Positions 5,767-7,481 of a stretch of DNA of 7,481 bases are shown here, piece by piece. The stretch is from positions 1 to 7,481 of the forward strand of contig JABFSB010000113.1 of assembly GCA_013140875.1 (NCBI GenBank), given 5' to 3'. The position numbers and the translations under genes were made by a program. Source of the DNA: Acidobacteriota bacterium (GTDB lineage Bacteria; Acidobacteriota; Blastocatellia; Pyrinomonadales; Pyrinomonadaceae). The number at the start of each line of letters is the position of its first letter. Within the stretch, counting starts at the first letter, position 1. The notes under the pieces were generated by a model. It worked only from the letters and a program-made list of their open reading frames with translations. It was not told the origin of the DNA and ran no database searches.

Positions 5767-5869
5767 GTTCTTTTTATCATCAAAATCCCTGGCCGAACTT
5801 AACAAAAGGCTTTTATGTCCTCCGCGAGTGGTTGAGTAGATAATTACGCAACCTTCGCGACGCAAAGTT

Positions 5870-5908
5870 AAAAAAATGCGGAACGCTTCAACGCTGCCGC
5901 GTTCCGCA
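5870..5908 (-). terminator. Rho-independent terminator of the FG-GAP gene
   Basis: On the minus strand GCGGAACGC (5907-5899) pairs with GCGTTCCGC (5886-5878) around a 12-nt loop, and an outer T-A pair extends the stem to 10 bp. A run of seven T follows (5876-5870). It begins about 30 bp after the FG-GAP stop codon and separates that gene from the AraC-type gene. This is the clearest terminator in the window. Confidence 0.88.
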
Positions 5909-5938
5909 AGTGATTTTTAGCTACGCCTTTTTTTAATT

Positions 5939-7180
5939 CTATTGAGCGGCACCGACTATCGGAATGTCGCCGTTCGCACCGAAGTTTACTGCATTGAACG
6001 AATTGTTTTTGCTTCCTATAAAGAAGAAAGTGCCAGTGGACGGACGCCAGACCGCAATGTCGGTCTTTCCGTCCTTGTCATAATCTCCCGCAACCGGCCG
6101 GTCGCCATTGACACCGAACTGGTTGACTTCGAAACCGCCGACAACCGAGCTTGGAAGCTTGAACCACTGGCCTGTCGACGGCCGAAATACGGTGAAATCC
6201 GCTAGGCTATCGCCGTCGAAATCGCCATCGACCGGAATATCGCCGTCCTGCCCAAACCTTACGAAAGAAAAGGTGCTCGTGCCGCTATTGATATAGAACC
6301 ACGTTCCCGAACTCGGACGAAATACGGCAAAGTCGGGCGTGCCGTCGCCGTCGAAATCGCCCGCGTGATATTGTGCCGCACGCGGCTCTCCGTATATGAA
6401 ATCGTCCAATGCGACCACGTCGAACGTGTCGTTTTGACCATCGGTCGTTCCGGCGCTTAGGGGAACATTGCCAAGGACGATCACCACCTTCGAGATGCGC
6501 GTGCCGTCGTTGTAGGAAACGCCTTGAAACGACAGCCCTTTATCGACGCCTTCCACCGGTCCGTGCGGGGTGAATAATAATTTTCCCTTGTCGTCGTAAA
6601 ATTGCATGATCGTCGATCGGGAATCGACGTCGGTGAAAACCGCACCGAATCCGCTGACCGTCGCCGGAATGTCCGTGCCTGGAATTCTGAAGGACACTTC
6701 GACGACATTACTGCCGCGAGTCGTTGTAAATATACGCTCACCGGAGAACGCCTGAAATTCATTTGTATAGGTCGGATTGATGTTTCCGAACCGAACCGGA
6801 ACGCCGCTCGCGACGGTCGAGCTGATCTGAAACGGCTGCAATGGTCCGCCCGTTATCACAGGACCGGAGGTCGAGGTAAAGATCGCGCCGCGCGGACTGT
6901 TAACGTTAAAGAAATCGCCGGAGATCGGGTTTGGCGAAGCGAGTCCGTTCGGGACGCCGTCCCAGTTGATCTCACGCCTCCCGGTTGCGAATGAATTGCC
7001 GACACCATTGTTAGGGCCGAGGTCGGCACGAAACTGGTCAACCGCTGCCTGGATCGCCGCCGGGTTGGCACCGACAGCAGTCCTCTCAACCGCCTGGGCT
7101 GAGGTTGCGACCGCAAACGCCGCAAAGACAAAGGCCATTGCTATTAATTTACGATAAATATTGCTTGATTTGCTTTTCAT
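5939..7180 (-). CDS. Secreted FG-GAP/VCBS-repeat protein
   Basis: This 413-aa exported protein has a signal peptide (basic KSKSSNIYRK, then a hydrophobic core, with cleavage after SAQA at residue 30). Residues about 60-262 form a beta-rich region of unknown function that includes SGFGAVFTDVDSRSTIMQFY, LSFQGVSYNDGTRISKV and DTFDVVALDDFIYGEP. Residues 275-413 are three FG-GAP/VCBS-like repeats of 45-46 residues. Their calcium-binding-type loops are DFDGDGTPD (275), DFDGDSLAD (320) and DYDKDGKTD (366), each followed by a F/W-R-P-S-x-G-x-W/F strand. A partial fourth unit, FGANGDIPIVGAAQ, ends the protein. Such repeats form beta-propeller blades in surface or extracellular proteins, but three and a part are too few for a closed seven-bladed propeller on their own. 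There is no visible anchor, PEP-CTERM or LPXTG signal. The start is set by AAGGAG (7186-7191), 5 nt from the ATG. The gene ends at a strong terminator. A probable Hcp-like gene lies 69 bp upstream on the same strand. Confidence 0.9.
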   Translation of the reverse strand: MKSKSSNIYRKLIAMAFVFAAFAVATSAQAVERTAVGANPAAIQAAVDQFRADLGPNNGVGNSFATGRREINWDGVPNGLASPNPISGDFFNVNSPRGAIFTSTSGPVITGGPLQPFQISSTVASGVPVRFGNINPTYTNEFQAFSGERIFTTTRGSNVVEVSFRIPGTDIPATVSGFGAVFTDVDSRSTIMQFYDDKGKLLFTPHGPVEGVDKGLSFQGVSYNDGTRISKVVIVLGNVPLSAGTTDGQNDTFDVVALDDFIYGEPRAAQYHAGDFDGDGTPDFAVFRPSSGTWFYINSGTSTFSFVRFGQDGDIPVDGDFDGDSLADFTVFRPSTGQWFKLPSSVVGGFEVNQFGVNGDRPVAGDYDKDGKTDIAVWRPSTGTFFFIGSKNNSFNAVNFGANGDIPIVGAAQ

Positions 7181-7185
7181 GACTG

Positions 7186-7191
7186 CTCCTT
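7186..7191 (-). promoter_or_regulatory. Shine-Dalgarno of the FG-GAP gene
   Basis: AAGGAG on the minus strand, 5 nt before the ATG at 7180. Confidence 0.8.
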
Positions 7192-7204
7192 ATGGTTATG
7201 AATG

Positions 7205-7230
7205 AATCACCTTACCGTGCCAAGGTGATT
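7205..7230 (-). promoter_or_regulatory. Hairpin between the Hcp-like and FG-GAP genes
   Basis: AATCACCTT (7205-7213) and AAGGTGATT (7222-7230) are perfect 9-bp inverted arms around an 8-nt loop. They sit between the stop codon at 7250 and the FG-GAP Shine-Dalgarno at 7186-7191. No T-run follows on the minus strand, so a classic intrinsic terminator is unlikely. An operator, an mRNA-processing or stabilising hairpin, or a weak terminator are the options. Confidence 0.5.
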
Positions 7231-7249
7231 TGTGATTTGAATTCTCGAA

Positions 7250-7481
7250 TTATTGCCCTATTACTTTTAGATCCTCGCAATCTAATGTGACGGTTTCCAC
7301 CACGCCGCCGCCGTTAGTGCTGTTTTCCGTGACGAAGGAATTCACCCGAATCGAAAACAATTTAACGCTCATCGAATTGAACACGGCTCCCGATAAAGAA
7401 ACCTTTTCTACGGTAAAAATGCCTTCGCTAAAACTCTGGCCCGTCATACAGGCACGCATTAAGATTGAAGACGTTCCGTCA
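7250..7481 (-). CDS. Probable Hcp-like (type VI tube family) protein, C-terminal fragment
   Basis: The frame is open to the window edge, so the 5' end is missing; the ATG at 7459 is probably internal. The visible 76 residues read DGTSSILMRACMTGQSFSEG at the start, then IFTVEKVSLSGAVFNSMSVK, LFSIRVNSFVTENSTNGG, and VVETVTLDCEDLKVIGQ. The Hcp family (PF05638 type) has D-xx-S-xx-L-xx-A-xxx-G, then alternating beta strands with x-L-x-x-V-x-V-S-S, and a late E-x-V-x-L-x-x-x-x-x-x ending. That order is recognisable here, hence the call. Classic Hcp forms hexameric rings of the type VI tube; Acidobacteriota often carry secreted-looking paralogues of unknown role. Whether this one has a signal peptide cannot be seen. 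It could instead be another beta-barrel family. It lies 69 bp before the FG-GAP gene, with a hairpin between. Confidence 0.55.
   Translation of the reverse strand, partial: DGTSSILMRACMTGQSFSEGIFTVEKVSLSGAVFNSMSVKLFSIRVNSFVTENSTNGGGVVETVTLDCEDLKVIGQ

Noticed and set aside
6602..6994. Plus-strand frame of 130 codons opposite the FG-GAP gene, and related frames (5942-6205, 6966-7157).
   Set aside because: Shadows of a secreted-protein gene with a clear signal peptide, Shine-Dalgarno and terminator.

Overview
The window looks like a piece of an Acidobacteriota genome, most likely class Blastocatellia. The basis is family resemblance rather than a marker gene: a secreted protein whose repeats follow the pattern DFDGDGxxDFAVFRPSxGxW, a signal-peptide TPR protein, a 149-residue protein of an uncharacterised type, and a probable Hcp-like secreted protein. 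Base composition appears close to half GC throughout. No rRNA, tRNA, CRISPR array or transposase was seen.

Layout. On the plus strand are the 3' end of an agmatine deiminase gene (1-471) and a two-gene toxin-antitoxin cassette (541-1051). The antitoxin is intact. The ParE/RelE-type toxin carries an apparent one-base deletion near 970 that splits its conserved C-terminus into another frame. From 1060 to the end, every gene is on the minus strand. In transcription order (right to left) these are: the 3' end of a probable Hcp-like gene (7250-7481), a secreted FG-GAP/VCBS-repeat protein (5939-7180) with a strong intrinsic terminator, an AraC-family regulator (4867-5730), a secreted TPR protein (4022-4663), a 149-aa cytosolic protein (3497-3946), an unlisted 55-aa membrane protein (3235-3402), and a UvrD/PcrA-family helicase (1060-3183) that meets the toxin gene tail to tail.

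How the genes relate. The antitoxin and toxin overlap by ATGA and were built as a coupled operon. The TPR and 149-aa genes are 75 bp apart, both have good Shine-Dalgarno sites, and may be co-transcribed. The Hcp-like and FG-GAP genes are 69 bp apart with a hairpin between them, and the FG-GAP product (and perhaps the other) is probably exported. The helicase is a DNA-repair housekeeping gene with no evident link to its neighbours.

The most interesting signals are in the non-coding DNA. (a) An 11-bp hairpin buries the whole Shine-Dalgarno of the TPR gene, and an alternative upstream pairing could release it. (b) Three genes (antitoxin, helicase, AraC) lack a Shine-Dalgarno and instead have a -10-like hexamer exactly 7 nt before the start codon, which suggests leaderless transcripts. 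(c) A large inverted repeat built on 10-bp units lies between araC and the TPR gene. (d) A cluster of repeated heptamers precedes the 55-aa membrane protein. I see no complete novel multi-gene system here.
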